Assembly (NCBI GenBank): GCA_964415465.1
Contig: CAYQAL010000008.1
Coordinates: 1 to 33,850, forward strand
Direction of reading: 5' to 3'
DNA from: JAGOTP01 sp964415465
Lineage (GTDB): Bacteria > Patescibacteriota > Patescibacteriia > 2-12-FULL-60-25
Length of the DNA stretch: 33,850 nt
How positions within the stretch are numbered: position 1 is the stretch's first letter; each line of letters opens with the position of its first letter. Of the stretch, positions 1 through 8,123 are shown in pieces. The translations under genes were made by a program, and so were the position numbers. The notes below the pieces were generated by a model, which did not search any database, was not told where the DNA came from, and saw nothing but the letters and a program-made list of their open reading frames with translations.

Positions 1-298
1 CCATCTGGGCGGCACCCGTGATCATGTTCTTGATGTAGTCAGCGTGACCTGGACAGTCAACGTGTGCGTAGTGACGCTTCTCGGACTCGTACTCCGTGTG
101 AGCGGTCGCGATGGTGATACCACGAGACTTGGACTCAGGAGCCTTATCGAGGTCATCAATACCCTTTTTCTGGGCGGTCATTCCATGAGCACCAAGAACG
201 GTCAAAATAGCCGCAGTGGTGGTCGTCTTGCCGTGGTCAACGTGGCCAATGGTACCAATGTTGACGTGGGGCTTCGCACGGTTGAAAGCTTCAGCCAT
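1..298 (-). CDS. tuf: Elongation factor Tu, N-terminal part (cut by window edge)
   Basis: GTPase that delivers aminoacyl-tRNA to the ribosome in the cytoplasm. The first 99 residues are present: the G1 P-loop GHVDHGKT lies at residues 18-25, the switch-I type stretch SRGITI at 58-63, and the G3 motif DCPGH at 81-85. The start (MAEAFNRAKPHVN) matches the usual EF-Tu N-terminus, and the frame stays open to the left edge, so the gene continues outside the window. It is the last visible gene of the str cluster rpsL-rpsG-fusA-tuf, but a terminator and one extra small gene separate it from fusA, so it may have its own promoter. None is convincing in the 67-base gap upstream. No Shine-Dalgarno sequence is visible. 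Confidence 0.97.
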   Translation of the reverse strand, partial: MAEAFNRAKPHVNIGTIGHVDHGKTTTTAAILTVLGAHGMTAQKKGIDDLDKAPESKSRGITIATAHTEYESEKRHYAHVDCPGHADYIKNMITGAAQM

Positions 299-365
299 AG
301 GAGCAGGTCAAATAAGACTAAAATACGTAATTATGAGTGGCCTGATGATAGCAAAAGCGCTTATT

Positions 366-779
366 TCAGGCAAGTGTAGGCCCAAATGGACCAGATGCAG
401 GGTTTCCTAAACCTGATTTTTGCTTCATTTGAGGCAAAATTCTAACTTCGCCCCCATCAAAGGCGAAGCGATCCTCTAGCGCTTCAATTTGAGGAGTTGG
501 TGAAGTTGGAACGGGTGGCGGAGAGATTGGAGCGGCAGTATGCAGAAGATCCTGAAGGCTAAGAGTCGTTTTTAGATCTTCCGCACTAGCTGGTACTTCG
601 ACCGACGCAGGAGTCGACCGGTTCAATGGCTCGGGCTGATGAGGGAACCCGCCCTGTGAGAGACGCTCATAGAGAGCAAACGGAACCACAACACACGATG
701 CCTGCGCGTCCGAAGATTGGACCACCGTCGGCAATTGCGTCCGATTCACCAGCTCAACTAAACGATCGAGTTGATTCAT
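366..779 (-). CDS. Small protein with Phd/YefM-like N-terminus, between fusA and tuf
   Basis: A 137-residue protein of unproven function. Residues 1-45 (MNQLDRLVELVNRTQLPTVV, then a short variable strand and VVVPFALYERL) follow the layout of Phd/YefM antitoxin N-termini: helix, 'PxxV' strand, hydrophobic strand, 'xxYExL' helix. The remainder is proline- and serine-rich and ends in PFGPTLA, so it looks disordered. The longer reading from 845 is rejected because it would run through the fusA terminator. No toxin gene adjoins it, so an orphan regulator is as likely as an antitoxin. An unrelated lineage-specific protein is also possible, since the match rests on pattern and not on strong identity. 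Confidence 0.6.
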   Translation of the reverse strand: MNQLDRLVELVNRTQLPTVVQSSDAQASCVVVPFALYERLSQGGFPHQPEPLNRSTPASVEVPASAEDLKTTLSLQDLLHTAAPISPPPVPTSPTPQIEALEDRFAFDGGEVRILPQMKQKSGLGNPASGPFGPTLA

Positions 780-820
780 AGATGCGTTAGAACTTAGCCT
801 ACGTGAGAAACACGGAACAG

Positions 821-860
821 AAAACCCAGCGCCGACCGGGGTCAAGCGCTGGGCTTTTTT
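821..860 (-). terminator. Rho-independent terminator of fusA
   Basis: Perfect 8-bp arms CCCAGCGC (825-832) and GCGCTGGG (846-853) lie just after the fusA stop codon. On the minus strand the hairpin is followed by TTTT; on the plus strand the other flank is a T run, so it could work both ways. It separates fusA from the small gene and tuf. Confidence 0.85.
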
Positions 861-868
861 GATTCTAC

Positions 869-2950
869 TTATTTCTTGGCGCGACCTTCGATAATGGTCT
901 TCGAGATGTTGCTTGGAACTTCTTCGTACTGACCGAATTCCATCGTAGAACTCGCACGACCCTGGGTCATGGAACGGAGCGAAGTCGTGTAGCCGAACAT
1001 TTCAGCAAGTGGGACCAAGGCGCGAATGACTTTCACACCAGAGCGGTCTGCTACGTCTTCGATCTGACCACGCTTGGCGTTCAAGTCACCGATGACGTCA
1101 CCCATGAAACTTTCTGGCGTGACGACTTCAACCTTCATCACTGGCTCAAGAATCACGACACCACCCTTCTTACAGCCATCCTGGTAGGCCAACGAGCCAG
1201 CCACCTTGAAGGCAGCTTCAGAGGAGTCGACATCGTGGTAACTACCGTCGGTGAGCGTGACTTTGAGGTCGAGCATTGGGTAGCCGGCCAAGATACCGCG
1301 CTGCATCGCTTCCTGAATACCCTTGTTGATTGGCTGGATGAATTCGCGAGGAATCACACCACCCTTAATCGCATCAACGAATTCGTAGCCCTTGCCGCGT
1401 TCGTTTGGTTCAACCGTGATGACACAGTGACCGTACTGACCACGACCACCAGACTGACGAATGTACTTCCCTTCTCCTTCAGCCGTCCCCTTCAACGCTT
1501 CGCGATAGGCAACCTGTGGGTTACCGACATTGGCTTCGACTTTGTACTCGCGCTTCATGCGATCAACGATGATTTCGAGGTGAAGCTCACCCATACCGCT
1601 GATGATGGTCTGAAGCGTTTCTTCATCCGTGCGCACACGGAAGGAAGGATCTTCTTCAGCAAGCTTCTGGAGCGCGACACCCATCTTTTCCTGATCAGCT
1701 TTTGTCTTTGGTTCAACCGCGAGCGAGATGACCGGCTCTGGAATGACGATCGATTCGAGTTTTAGTGGACGCTTCTCATCGTACAAGGTGTCTCCTGTGA
1801 GAGTTCCTTTCAAACCGACAGCGGCGGCGATGTCACCAGCGAACACTTCTGTTACTTCTTCACGCTCGTTGGCATGCATACGCACGATACGACCGATACG
1901 CTCCTTGTCACCTGTGCGTGCGTTGATGACATATGAACCCGAGGACAACGAACCAGAGTAGACGCGGAAGAAAATCAACTTTCCAACGAATGGGTCAGCC
2001 ATGACTTTGAACGCCAAGGCAGCAAATGGCTCCGCATCGTTTGGTTTGATTTCAATCGCCGCATTCTCATCGTCGACTTCGTGGCCCTTCGTTGGAGGGA
2101 TGTCGAGTGGAGATGGGAGATACTCTACGATCGCATCAAGTAAGAACTGAACACCTTTGTTCTTCAAGGCCGAGCCACACAAAATTGGGTTGATTTGGTT
2201 TGCGATAACCGCTTTGCGAAGACCGGCCTTAATTTCTTCAACCGTGAACTCTTCTCCGGCGAGGTAGCGGTTCATCATTGTTTCGTCCGTTTCTGCAATT
2301 GCCTCGATAAGCTTAGAGCGGTACTCCTTCGCCTTCTCGAGCATATCGGCTGGAACTTCGACCTCTTCGATCTTCTGACCCATTTCGTCGCGGTACATTT
2401 CAGCCTTCATGTTGATGAGGTCGATGATACCGATGAAGTTCTCTTCCGCGCCGATTGGCAACTGAATTGGGTATGCGCTCTTCGTGAGACGATCGTGAAT
2501 GGACTTCACGTCGTTGTAGAAGTTCGCGCCCATGCGGTCGAGTTTGTTGATGAAACAAATACGAGGCACGTGGTGCTTGTCCGCCTGGCGCCACACGGTT
2601 TCAGACTGTGATTCCACACCAGCCACGCCATCGAACACGGTGACGGCACCGTCGAGCACACGAAGGGAGCGCTGCACTTCAATCGTGAAGTCAATGTGTC
2701 CTGGAGTATCGATGAGGTTCATGCGGCAGCCCTTCCAGAAACAGGTCGTCGCAGCTGCCGTGATCGTGATACCACGTTCCTGCTCCTGTGCCATCCAGTC
2801 CATGGTGGCTTCACCTTCGTGCACTTCACCAATCTTGTGCTTGCGACCAGTATAAAATAATACACGTTCGGACGTGGTCGTCTTTCCAGCGTCGATGTGC
2901 GCAATAATTCCGAAGTTGCGAGTATCTTTCAAAGAATATTCACGGGGCAT
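869..2950 (-). CDS. fusA: Elongation factor G
   Basis: Translocation GTPase of the ribosome, cytoplasmic, 693 residues. The GTPase domain shows AHIDAGKTTT (P-loop), a conserved RGITI, DTPGHIDFT (G3) and NKLDRMG (G4). Domains II to V follow, with ISGMGELHLEI and GGVIPREFI recognisable in the C-terminal half. The start MPREYSLKD is chosen over a further-upstream in-frame codon at 2989 because it matches the usual EF-G N-terminus. It follows rpsG by 112 bases; that gap contains a long inverted repeat (2992-3038). A strong terminator follows the gene. Confidence 0.97.
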   Translation of the reverse strand: MPREYSLKDTRNFGIIAHIDAGKTTTSERVLFYTGRKHKIGEVHEGEATMDWMAQEQERGITITAAATTCFWKGCRMNLIDTPGHIDFTIEVQRSLRVLDGAVTVFDGVAGVESQSETVWRQADKHHVPRICFINKLDRMGANFYNDVKSIHDRLTKSAYPIQLPIGAEENFIGIIDLINMKAEMYRDEMGQKIEEVEVPADMLEKAKEYRSKLIEAIAETDETMMNRYLAGEEFTVEEIKAGLRKAVIANQINPILCGSALKNKGVQFLLDAIVEYLPSPLDIPPTKGHEVDDENAAIEIKPNDAEPFAALAFKVMADPFVGKLIFFRVYSGSLSSGSYVINARTGDKERIGRIVRMHANEREEVTEVFAGDIAAAVGLKGTLTGDTLYDEKRPLKLESIVIPEPVISLAVEPKTKADQEKMGVALQKLAEEDPSFRVRTDEETLQTIISGMGELHLEIIVDRMKREYKVEANVGNPQVAYREALKGTAEGEGKYIRQSGGRGQYGHCVITVEPNERGKGYEFVDAIKGGVIPREFIQPINKGIQEAMQRGILAGYPMLDLKVTLTDGSYHDVDSSEAAFKVAGSLAYQDGCKKGGVVILEPVMKVEVVTPESFMGDVIGDLNAKRGQIEDVADRSGVKVIRALVPLAEMFGYTTSLRSMTQGRASSTMEFGQYEEVPSNISKTIIEGRAKK

Positions 2951-2991
2951 ACAGGAGAGAGATGAGTGAGAGAAAGGAGTTGGGAGCAAAA

Positions 2992-3038
2992 GGAGCTAGT
3001 AGGTGTAGCGTTTCATCTAGCTACTCGCTACTAGCTCC
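2992..3038. repeat. Long inverted repeat in the rpsG-fusA gap
   Basis: Arms of 11 bases (GGAGCTAGTAG at 2992-3002 and its exact complement at 3028-3038) enclose a second 5-bp pairing, GTAGC (3005-3009) with GCTAC (3020-3024). There is no T run, so it is not a standard terminator. It could be a leader structure controlling fusA, an RNA-processing site, or a dispersed palindromic repeat; no other copy was noticed in the window. Confidence 0.7.
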
Positions 3039-3062
3039 GTGCATTGCGTTCTAAATATGAGC

Positions 3063-3530
3063 TTATTTCGCAAAGTGAGCGAAGGCGCGGTTGGCTTCAG
3101 CCATGCGCTGCACATCGGACTTCTTGCGAACCGCTTCACCCTGGTTCTGTGCAGCATCGATGAATTCCGTCGCGAGCTTTTCCATCATCGGCTTGCCCTT
3201 ACGGGAACGAGCGGCGGTGATCATCCAGCGTAGCGCGAGCTGAATACGACGATCAGCACGGACCTGAAGTGGAACTTGGTAGTTTGCACCACCAACACGG
3301 CGAGACTTCACTTCGAGGGTTGGTGAGACGTTCTTCATCGCTTCTTCAAAGACTTCTGCCGCTGGCTTCTCGAGCTTTTTTTCTGCAATCTCGAGAGCTC
3401 CGTAGACGATCTTCTGGGCGAGCTGGCGCTTTCCACCGATCATCAAGTAGTTAATACACTTAGTAATAACTGGGTTGTTGTATTTTGGGTCGGCCGCAAC
3501 TTTACGGCGAGGGGCTTGCTTTCCACGCAT
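3063..3530 (-). CDS. rpsG: 30S ribosomal protein S7
   Basis: Primary 16S rRNA-binding protein of the small-subunit head, 155 residues, close to the bacterial norm. The N-terminus MRGKQAPRRK, the NYLMIGGKRQLA helix, SRRVGGANYQVP and the arginine-rich RADRRIQLALRW are typical of S7. It lies 21 bases downstream of rpsL and precedes fusA in the classic str order. S7 is the translational repressor of this operon in some bacteria; whether that holds here cannot be told, although the gap after it is structured. Confidence 0.97.
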   Translation of the reverse strand: MRGKQAPRRKVAADPKYNNPVITKCINYLMIGGKRQLAQKIVYGALEIAEKKLEKPAAEVFEEAMKNVSPTLEVKSRRVGGANYQVPLQVRADRRIQLALRWMITAARSRKGKPMMEKLATEFIDAAQNQGEAVRKKSDVQRMAEANRAFAHFAK

Positions 3531-3551
3531 AGGAGTAACAGTTCAGGGAAA

Positions 3552-3980
3552 TTATTTCTTGTCTTCCTTTGGACGACGAGCACCGTACAGAGAACGGCTA
3601 CCGCGACGACCTTGGACACCCTGTGTATCGTAGACACCACGCACAATGTGGTAGCGCACACCTGGCAAGTCCTTTACACGACCACCACGAATCAACACGA
3701 TGGAGTGCTCTTGGAGGTTGTGACCTTCTCCAGGAATGTAGGCCGTGACTTCCTGACCATTCGAGAGACGCACACGAGCGATCTTACGAATAGCGGAGTT
3801 AGGCTTTTTTGGCGTCATTGTGGTTACTTTGACACAGACACCACGCTTCAAACCGGACCCACGGGAGTATTCCGTGCGAACGCGGTGAAGCGTATCCATC
3901 TTGAATTGGAGCGCTGGGCTCTTTGATTTGACGGCCTGAGGCTTACGAGCGCGTCGAACCAACTGGTTAATAGTAGGCAT
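3552..3980 (-). CDS. rpsL: 30S ribosomal protein S12
   Basis: Decoding-centre protein of the small subunit, 142 residues. Conserved blocks seen in order are MPTINQLVRRARK, the KKPNSAIRK loop (site of streptomycin-resistance changes in other bacteria) and GRVKDLPGVRYHIVRG. The C-terminal tail is basic. It is the first gene of the str operon, preceded by a promoter at 4003-4032 and with a short leader of about 15 bases. No Shine-Dalgarno motif precedes the ATG. Confidence 0.97.
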   Translation of the reverse strand: MPTINQLVRRARKPQAVKSKSPALQFKMDTLHRVRTEYSRGSGLKRGVCVKVTTMTPKKPNSAIRKIARVRLSNGQEVTAYIPGEGHNLQEHSIVLIRGGRVKDLPGVRYHIVRGVYDTQGVQGRRGSRSLYGARRPKEDKK

Positions 3981-4002
3981 GGGAAGTAAGTTGATGGGCG
4001 CT

Positions 4003-4032
4003 AATCTATCAGCTTTTTTTAGGCCTCGTCAA
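4003..4032 (-). promoter_or_regulatory. Promoter of the str operon
   Basis: On the minus strand TTGACG (4027-4032), an 18-base spacer and TAGATT (4003-4008) lie 22 bases upstream of the rpsL ATG. Spacing and hexamers fit a housekeeping sigma-70-type promoter. Confidence 0.65.
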
Positions 4033-4056
4033 GATTCGACCCATATCTGGGCGCTG

Positions 4057-5631
4057 TTAACGAGGTGGCTGGACCGTGAGAAGCAAAAAAGCAATCAAAA
4101 TAAAGGCGGTTTGCCAGCCCACAATCTTTCGATCATCCCAACGACCGTTTCCCAGAAGCGGCAAGAGCGCCACGACGGCGAATGGCGAGGCAATCCACCA
4201 GACAACCACCCATCCAGAAATCAGCGGAACCAGGAGATAGCTCAAGGCTAACACGATCGGAATCACCATCCGAGGCGGAAAACGTAGATGTTCGGTCAGC
4301 CAACCAAGAAGTGTAGGAGACCAGCGGAAAGCCTTGGGAAGAGCCTGAAGCAGATAAAAAACGCCTATCATAAGCCAAATTCTCATCGGAAGTAACGGAA
4401 TAGCGGCCGTTCGAAGGGAGAAAAAGATCCCCGCTGCGACAATAGAAACGAAGGAAAAGGCTAAGATTCCTCCTGCAAACCAGCGCTCTTTCCAGCGGGT
4501 AAACGGCGAATGAAGCGCTTCTTGAAGCAGTACAAAACTCAACAATGGAAACAAGACCGGCCAACCCAGTAACCACGCGCTTACGCCAGCCACCATGGAA
4601 CAACTTGGAAGAAGCCACGGATGCGTGGGCACTATCCCCTCTTCTGGCTTCGATAGGTTGGTTCGAAGACTCGTGACACACCAAACCGCGATGAGCGCCG
4701 TGAGGAAGAGGAGAAGAGCAAACCCATCGATGATACGGGTCATGAAAACCCCGCCGAACAGATGACCAATCCATAGACCAAAGAATGCTGCTCCCAAAAA
4801 CGACAATCCACGAACCGGTTTTAACTGCTGAAATAAGCTGCGAATCGGGGTAGTCAACTGACGCGACACCAGAACGATCGCTGTCCCGATCCCCACTAAC
4901 CAAACTAAAACGAGCTGAACGAGTCGAACGGAAGCATACGCCTCTCCTTCAACAATACCTGGGAACCGATCCACCACCGATCGCCACCAATAGCCTTCTT
5001 GGGCCAAGGCAACCCACGAACGGGCTAACACATTTGGACCAGCATTGAGCGGCGAGACATCAACTGAAACGATACTCCAAGCGATGAATGAAGGGAGAAG
5101 CAAGAGACCAAGACCACCCACTAGCCACAGTAAAACTACGGCCAGCACACTCTTCACGGATCGTTTTAGACGCCACCCTTCAATAAACAACCCAACTGCC
5201 ACTCCAAGCACGAGGATCAAAATACCTGCAGACGCGATCGGGCGCGGAAGCCAACCAAACGTTAAGAGTGAAACTGGAACTTCTAAAACGTTTACAAAAG
5301 GTGGGACAAGCGTTTCAAATCCAAACCACGCCACCAAGCTATTGAGACACGGCGCAACCAGCAGAAGCGGAGACCAAAGCAACGCTTGATCGATCGCCGA
5401 AACCCAGGTCGATCCACGCAATTTTTTCGAAAGGAAGAGAAACCAGACACCAAATAATACCATCCAGACCGGTCGTTCAAGGAAAACAGCTGTGAGATCG
5501 AAGACTCGTTCTCTTCCTTGAGCTCCTGCCAGAGACTCAATCAGCGCTGTGACTCCTGAAAGAGCGATCAGCACAAACAGAGCTCGCGGAATACGTCGAA
5601 AGATCTCGGAAACGGAGGGAGTTTTCCACAT
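4057..5631 (-). CDS. Polytopic membrane protein, unknown function
   Basis: A 524-residue integral membrane protein with roughly a dozen strongly hydrophobic segments spread over its whole length and short charged loops between them. No catalytic motif is certain. The stretch LKPVRGLSFLGAAFFGLWIG near residue 270 faintly recalls the beginning of UbiA-type prenyltransferase domains, but the aspartate-rich NDxxD motif that would support this was not found. It follows the metalloprotease gene by 18 bases on the same strand, so the two are probably co-transcribed; a link in membrane-protein or envelope processing is only a guess. It ends upstream of the str-operon promoter. Confidence 0.8.
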   Translation of the reverse strand: MWKTPSVSEIFRRIPRALFVLIALSGVTALIESLAGAQGRERVFDLTAVFLERPVWMVLFGVWFLFLSKKLRGSTWVSAIDQALLWSPLLLVAPCLNSLVAWFGFETLVPPFVNVLEVPVSLLTFGWLPRPIASAGILILVLGVAVGLFIEGWRLKRSVKSVLAVVLLWLVGGLGLLLLPSFIAWSIVSVDVSPLNAGPNVLARSWVALAQEGYWWRSVVDRFPGIVEGEAYASVRLVQLVLVWLVGIGTAIVLVSRQLTTPIRSLFQQLKPVRGLSFLGAAFFGLWIGHLFGGVFMTRIIDGFALLLFLTALIAVWCVTSLRTNLSKPEEGIVPTHPWLLPSCSMVAGVSAWLLGWPVLFPLLSFVLLQEALHSPFTRWKERWFAGGILAFSFVSIVAAGIFFSLRTAAIPLLPMRIWLMIGVFYLLQALPKAFRWSPTLLGWLTEHLRFPPRMVIPIVLALSYLLVPLISGWVVVWWIASPFAVVALLPLLGNGRWDDRKIVGWQTAFILIAFLLLTVQPPR

Positions 5632-5649
5632 AGACTGTGTATAAAGGCA

Positions 5650-6297
5650 TTACCCGATGGAACCAATAAGCCCAACCAACCCTCGAGCCAAAGAACCAAT
5701 CCAAGCAAAGAAACCAATCCCTGTCGCTGAATCTAGAACCATAAAAACCAAGAGCAAAATTGGCCCATATTGTTCCAGTGACTGGCGGAGCGAACGATGA
5801 GACTCAGAAGACAAGAGCGCTAATAACACCTTCGATCCATCCAACGGAGGTAGCGGGATCAGGTTAAAGAGTAGCAGTAAGAAGTTGAGATACCCCATGA
5901 ATGACAGGGTCACGAGCAACAAATTGGACGCTGGCCATTGAAAAACACCGGTGAGTAAATTCACCAGCAAAATGCAGACCGTTCCGAACAGTAAGTTGGA
6001 AAATGGACCGGCAAGGGCCACAAAGGTCGGTCCCCACTTTTGGTACTTAAGGTTGTAAGGGTTAAAAGGAACCGGCTTCCCCCAACCAAATCCAACCGTA
6101 ACCAAGGCGACAAAGCCCAAAATATCCACATGAGCCACCGGATTTAAGGTCAGTCGCCCTTCACGTTCAGCTGTTCGATCTCCTAAGGCATGGCTTACAA
6201 ACGCATGAGAAAACTCATGAACCGCTAACGTCAGCAAAAAAGCGATGATAAACACCAGAAAGAGCCACGGTTCTTGAAAGAGCAGAGACAGGTTCAT
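5650..6297 (-). CDS. Site-2 protease-type M50 zinc metalloprotease
   Basis: Intramembrane metalloprotease of family M50, 215 residues, of the short form without PDZ domain. Zinc ligands are seen in HEFSH near residue 27 and in LPPLDGSK near residue 150, the usual third-ligand motif; NPVAHVD and GWGKPVPFNPYNL are the conserved blocks of this subfamily. Four to five hydrophobic segments are present. The substrate is unknown; family members cut membrane-bound regulators or remove signal-peptide remnants. It heads a two-gene unit with the membrane protein at 4057-5631. Confidence 0.9.
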   Translation of the reverse strand: MNLSLLFQEPWLFLVFIIAFLLTLAVHEFSHAFVSHALGDRTAEREGRLTLNPVAHVDILGFVALVTVGFGWGKPVPFNPYNLKYQKWGPTFVALAGPFSNLLFGTVCILLVNLLTGVFQWPASNLLLVTLSFMGYLNFLLLLFNLIPLPPLDGSKVLLALLSSESHRSLRQSLEQYGPILLLVFMVLDSATGIGFFAWIGSLARGLVGLIGSIG

Positions 6298-6339
6298 AGG
6301 GAAAGTCGAGTTCCTCTATGATGACGTGTAGACGCTCGC

Positions 6340-6368
6340 TTGCCAAATATCGACTTTTCCCTTATCCT
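6340..6368 (+). promoter_or_regulatory. Promoter of rpmB
   Basis: TTGCCA (6340-6345), 17-base spacer, TATCCT (6363-6368), ending 35 bases before the rpmB ATG. Confidence 0.55.
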
Positions 6369-6403
6369 ACGCCCATTCTTTTGCCGTCTATCGACCCATC
6401 CCT

Positions 6404-6607
6404 ATGTCCCGCATCTGTCAGCTGAGCGGAAAGAGCGCCGTCTTTGGCCACTCCCGCAGCCACTCCAACATCGCTTCCAAGCGTCGCCAGAACGTGAACC
6501 TCCAGACCGTTCGTATTAACGGGAAGCGTGTTCGCATTGCCGCCCGCACTCTTCGCACGATCAAGAAATTTGTCGCTATTCAGCACGGCAGCGAGGTTAA
6601 AGCGTAA
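6404..6607 (+). CDS. rpmB: 50S ribosomal protein L28
   Basis: Small large-subunit protein of 67 residues. The start MSRICQLSGK, the basic RSHSNIASKRRQNVNLQ segment and RTIKKF near the C-terminus are the family pattern. It stands alone rather than with rpmG, has its own promoter, and is closed by a strong hairpin terminator shared with the convergent gene downstream. No Shine-Dalgarno motif is visible. Confidence 0.96.
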   Translation: MSRICQLSGKSAVFGHSRSHSNIASKRRQNVNLQTVRINGKRVRIAARTLRTIKKFVAIQHGSEVKA

Positions 6608-6630
6608 ATTAGCAAAGAAAGAAAATAGAA

Positions 6631-6660
6631 ACACCCTATCGCTCGATAGGGTGTTTCTTT
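6631..6660. terminator. Bidirectional terminator between rpmB and the LOG gene
   Basis: Perfect 11-bp arms ACACCCTATCG (6631-6641) and CGATAGGGTGT (6644-6654), flanked by an A-rich side and TTTCTTT. It sits between two convergent genes and can end both transcripts. Confidence 0.85.
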
Positions 6661-6686
6661 ATACATTATACTTTTTGCCTTCTCGC

Positions 6687-7499
6687 TTAGCCCATGTCTT
6701 TCTTCGCTTCCATAATGATCTCGTAGGCTTCTTCTGCCGAGTCTACGAGCTGCATCAATTCAATATCTTGTTTATCGATGAACAAGTTCTCATCCCAGAT
6801 CTCTTTTCGAATCCAATCGAACATGGGTGTCCAGAATGTTTTTCCAACTAACACAATTGGCACCTTGTGGGCAATTTTCCCCGTTTGAATAAGTGTCACT
6901 ATTTCAAATAACTCATCAAGCGTTCCAAAGCCGCCCGGGAAATAGACATAGGCCTGTGCCGCCGCAGACAACATGACCTTACGCGTAAAGAAATGTTGAA
7001 ACGCGACACTTTCTTTTACGTATTGATTTTTTCGTTCCTCGTGTGGAAGCTGGATATTTAATCCAACGGAAGGGGCTCCGGCATCATGCGCGCCCCAGTT
7101 CCCTGCTTCCATAACACCAGGCGCACCACCAGTAATAATCGTGAACCCTTCCCGGCCCAAGAGGTACCCCAGCTTCTTTGCCTGCTGATACCCGTAACTC
7201 GCAAATGAACAACGCGCACTTCCAAAAAACGTCACCGTCTTTGTTTGCTTGGACAAAAAATCAAAGCCCTCGATGAACTCAGACAAGATACGGAAGATAC
7301 GCCAGCTCATACTCCCATCCATCCCTTCGAAGATAGAGGCTGTGGTTGGAGCATGTGGACGTTCAAGCCATTGCTTGATGCGTTCTTTTGGAGCGCGAAT
7401 CTCACAGGTCTTTCCACCCATGATCACATTGGAGCGCGACGCTGGCTTAGGAGTAGCAACTGAACGTGGAGAAGGTGCGACGGTGCGTTTCTTTGGCAT
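6687..7499 (-). CDS. LOG-family (TIGR00730-type) protein, probable nucleoside 5'-monophosphate phosphoribohydrolase
   Basis: Rossmann-like protein of about 270 residues. It shows TVTFFGSARC, TGGAPGVMEA and the family signature PGGFGTLDELFE, whose glutamate is catalytic in cytokinin-activating LOG enzymes. The known activity is cleavage of the base-ribose bond of AMP-like nucleotides; the physiological role in bacteria is usually unknown. The N-terminal 70 residues are basic and variable. The start MPKKRT (7499) is preferred over 7535 because the longer form would read through the HU terminator and because a TATACT hexamer (7506-7511) lies six bases upstream, giving a leaderless mRNA. Confidence 0.9.
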   Translation of the reverse strand: MPKKRTVAPSPRSVATPKPASRSNVIMGGKTCEIRAPKERIKQWLERPHAPTTASIFEGMDGSMSWRIFRILSEFIEGFDFLSKQTKTVTFFGSARCSFASYGYQQAKKLGYLLGREGFTIITGGAPGVMEAGNWGAHDAGAPSVGLNIQLPHEERKNQYVKESVAFQHFFTRKVMLSAAAQAYVYFPGGFGTLDELFEIVTLIQTGKIAHKVPIVLVGKTFWTPMFDWIRKEIWDENLFIDKQDIELMQLVDSAEEAYEIIMEAKKDMG

Positions 7500-7515
7500 A
7501 GCATCAGTATATAAC

Positions 7516-7543
7516 AAAAGAAGATGGTTTCCCATCTTCTTTT
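7516..7543 (-). terminator. Terminator of the HU gene
   Basis: Twelve-bp arms AAAAGAAGATGG (7516-7527) and CCATCTTCTTTT (7532-7543) with a four-base loop, 17 bases after the HU stop. The T-rich arm supplies the uridine tract on the minus strand. Confidence 0.8.
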
Positions 7544-7559
7544 GCAGCGAAATAATTTA

Positions 7560-7838
7560 TTACAAGATCGCTTCCTTGGCCACCTTCGCGACGCGGAACT
7601 TCACAACCTTCTTGGCTGGGATCTTGATGGATTCACCAGTGGCTGGGTTGCGACCCATGCGTGCCTTACGATCGAGCTTCACAAGCTTACCGAAGCCTGG
7701 GAGAACGAACTCGCCGTTCTTCTTAACCTGAGTGTAAGCGATTTTGACGAGCTGCTCCATGAGCGCGACGACATCCTTTTTCTGGATATCGGTCTTGGCG
7801 GACAACTCTTTCATGAGCTGCGACTTGGTCATTTTCAT
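7560..7838 (-). CDS. HU-family DNA-binding protein
   Basis: Small nucleoid protein of 92 residues that bends DNA as a dimer. The signature GFGKLVKLDRKARMGRNP and the GESIKIPAKKVVKF arm are clear, preceded by the helical N-terminus MTKSQLMKEL. The start may be this codon or the ATG two codons later. A promoter (TTGTGT, 17 bases, TATAAT at 7885-7913) lies upstream and a terminator follows. The much longer open frame that reads back through the tRNA gene is not the real N-terminus. Confidence 0.95.
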   Translation of the reverse strand: MKMTKSQLMKELSAKTDIQKKDVVALMEQLVKIAYTQVKKNGEFVLPGFGKLVKLDRKARMGRNPATGESIKIPAKKVVKFRVAKVAKEAIL

Positions 7839-7884
7839 AGAAGATACGTGCAAAAATACAAAGAGAATAAGTAAATGCAGAGGA

Positions 7885-7913
7885 ATTATACGAAGCCCCC
7901 TTCTGAAACACAA
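7885..7913 (-). promoter_or_regulatory. Promoter of the HU gene
   Basis: TTGTGT (7908-7913), 17-base spacer and a consensus TATAAT (7885-7890) on the minus strand, with about 40 bases of leader before the HU start. Confidence 0.65.
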
Positions 7914-7940
7914 GAAAACATGGGGATAAATGCAAAAATG

Positions 7941-7979
7941 AAAAAGCCGCTGAACCGTCGAATGGTTCAGCGGCTTTTT
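7941..7979 (-). terminator. Terminator of tRNA-Pro(GGG)
   Basis: Sixteen-bp perfect arms (7941-7956 and 7964-7979, core GCCGCTGAACC) with a seven-base loop and T runs on both sides, located 26 bases beyond the tRNA 3' end. Confidence 0.88.
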
Positions 7980-8004
7980 CTGAACAAGGAACATTCCCTG
8001 ATGG

Positions 8005-8078
8005 TCGGGGTAACAGGACTTGAACCTGCGGCCTCCTGCACCCCATGCAGGCGCTCTGGCCAACTGAGCTATACCCCG
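8005..8078 (-). tRNA. tRNA-Pro, anticodon GGG
   Basis: A 74-base cloverleaf. The acceptor stem CGGGGTA pairs with TACCCCG and the discriminator is A; the D stem is GCTC/GAGC, the anticodon stem CCTGC/GCAGG with loop ATGGGGT (anticodon GGG, reads CCC and CCU), and the T stem GCAGG/CCTGT with loop TTCAAGT. C1-G72 with discriminator A is the proline identity pattern. CCA is not encoded, so it must be added after transcription. It is followed by a strong terminator. Confidence 0.95.
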
Positions 8079-8123
8079 GAATAGACGACCCACAAAACAC
8101 GTAACGAGCGTAGCGCAAAGCCA

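Noticed and set aside
780..845. Longer N-terminus for the Phd-like gene
   Set aside because: It would overlap the fusA terminator hairpin and adds a segment unlike the conserved start MNQLDRLVELV.
1235..1765. Long open frame antisense to fusA
   Set aside because: It mirrors the well-conserved EF-G codons, has no recognisable product and no promoter; such shadows are common opposite strongly coding genes.
4009..4060. T run at 4014-4020 with a loose CCTCGT/ACGAGG repeat as terminator of the membrane-protein gene
   Set aside because: The T run lies on the wrong side of the repeat for the minus strand and forms part of the spacer of the rpsL promoter.
7839..8093. N-terminal extension of the HU gene
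   Set aside because: The extension is the translation of the tRNA-Pro gene, its terminator and the HU promoter; a normal HU start exists at 7838.
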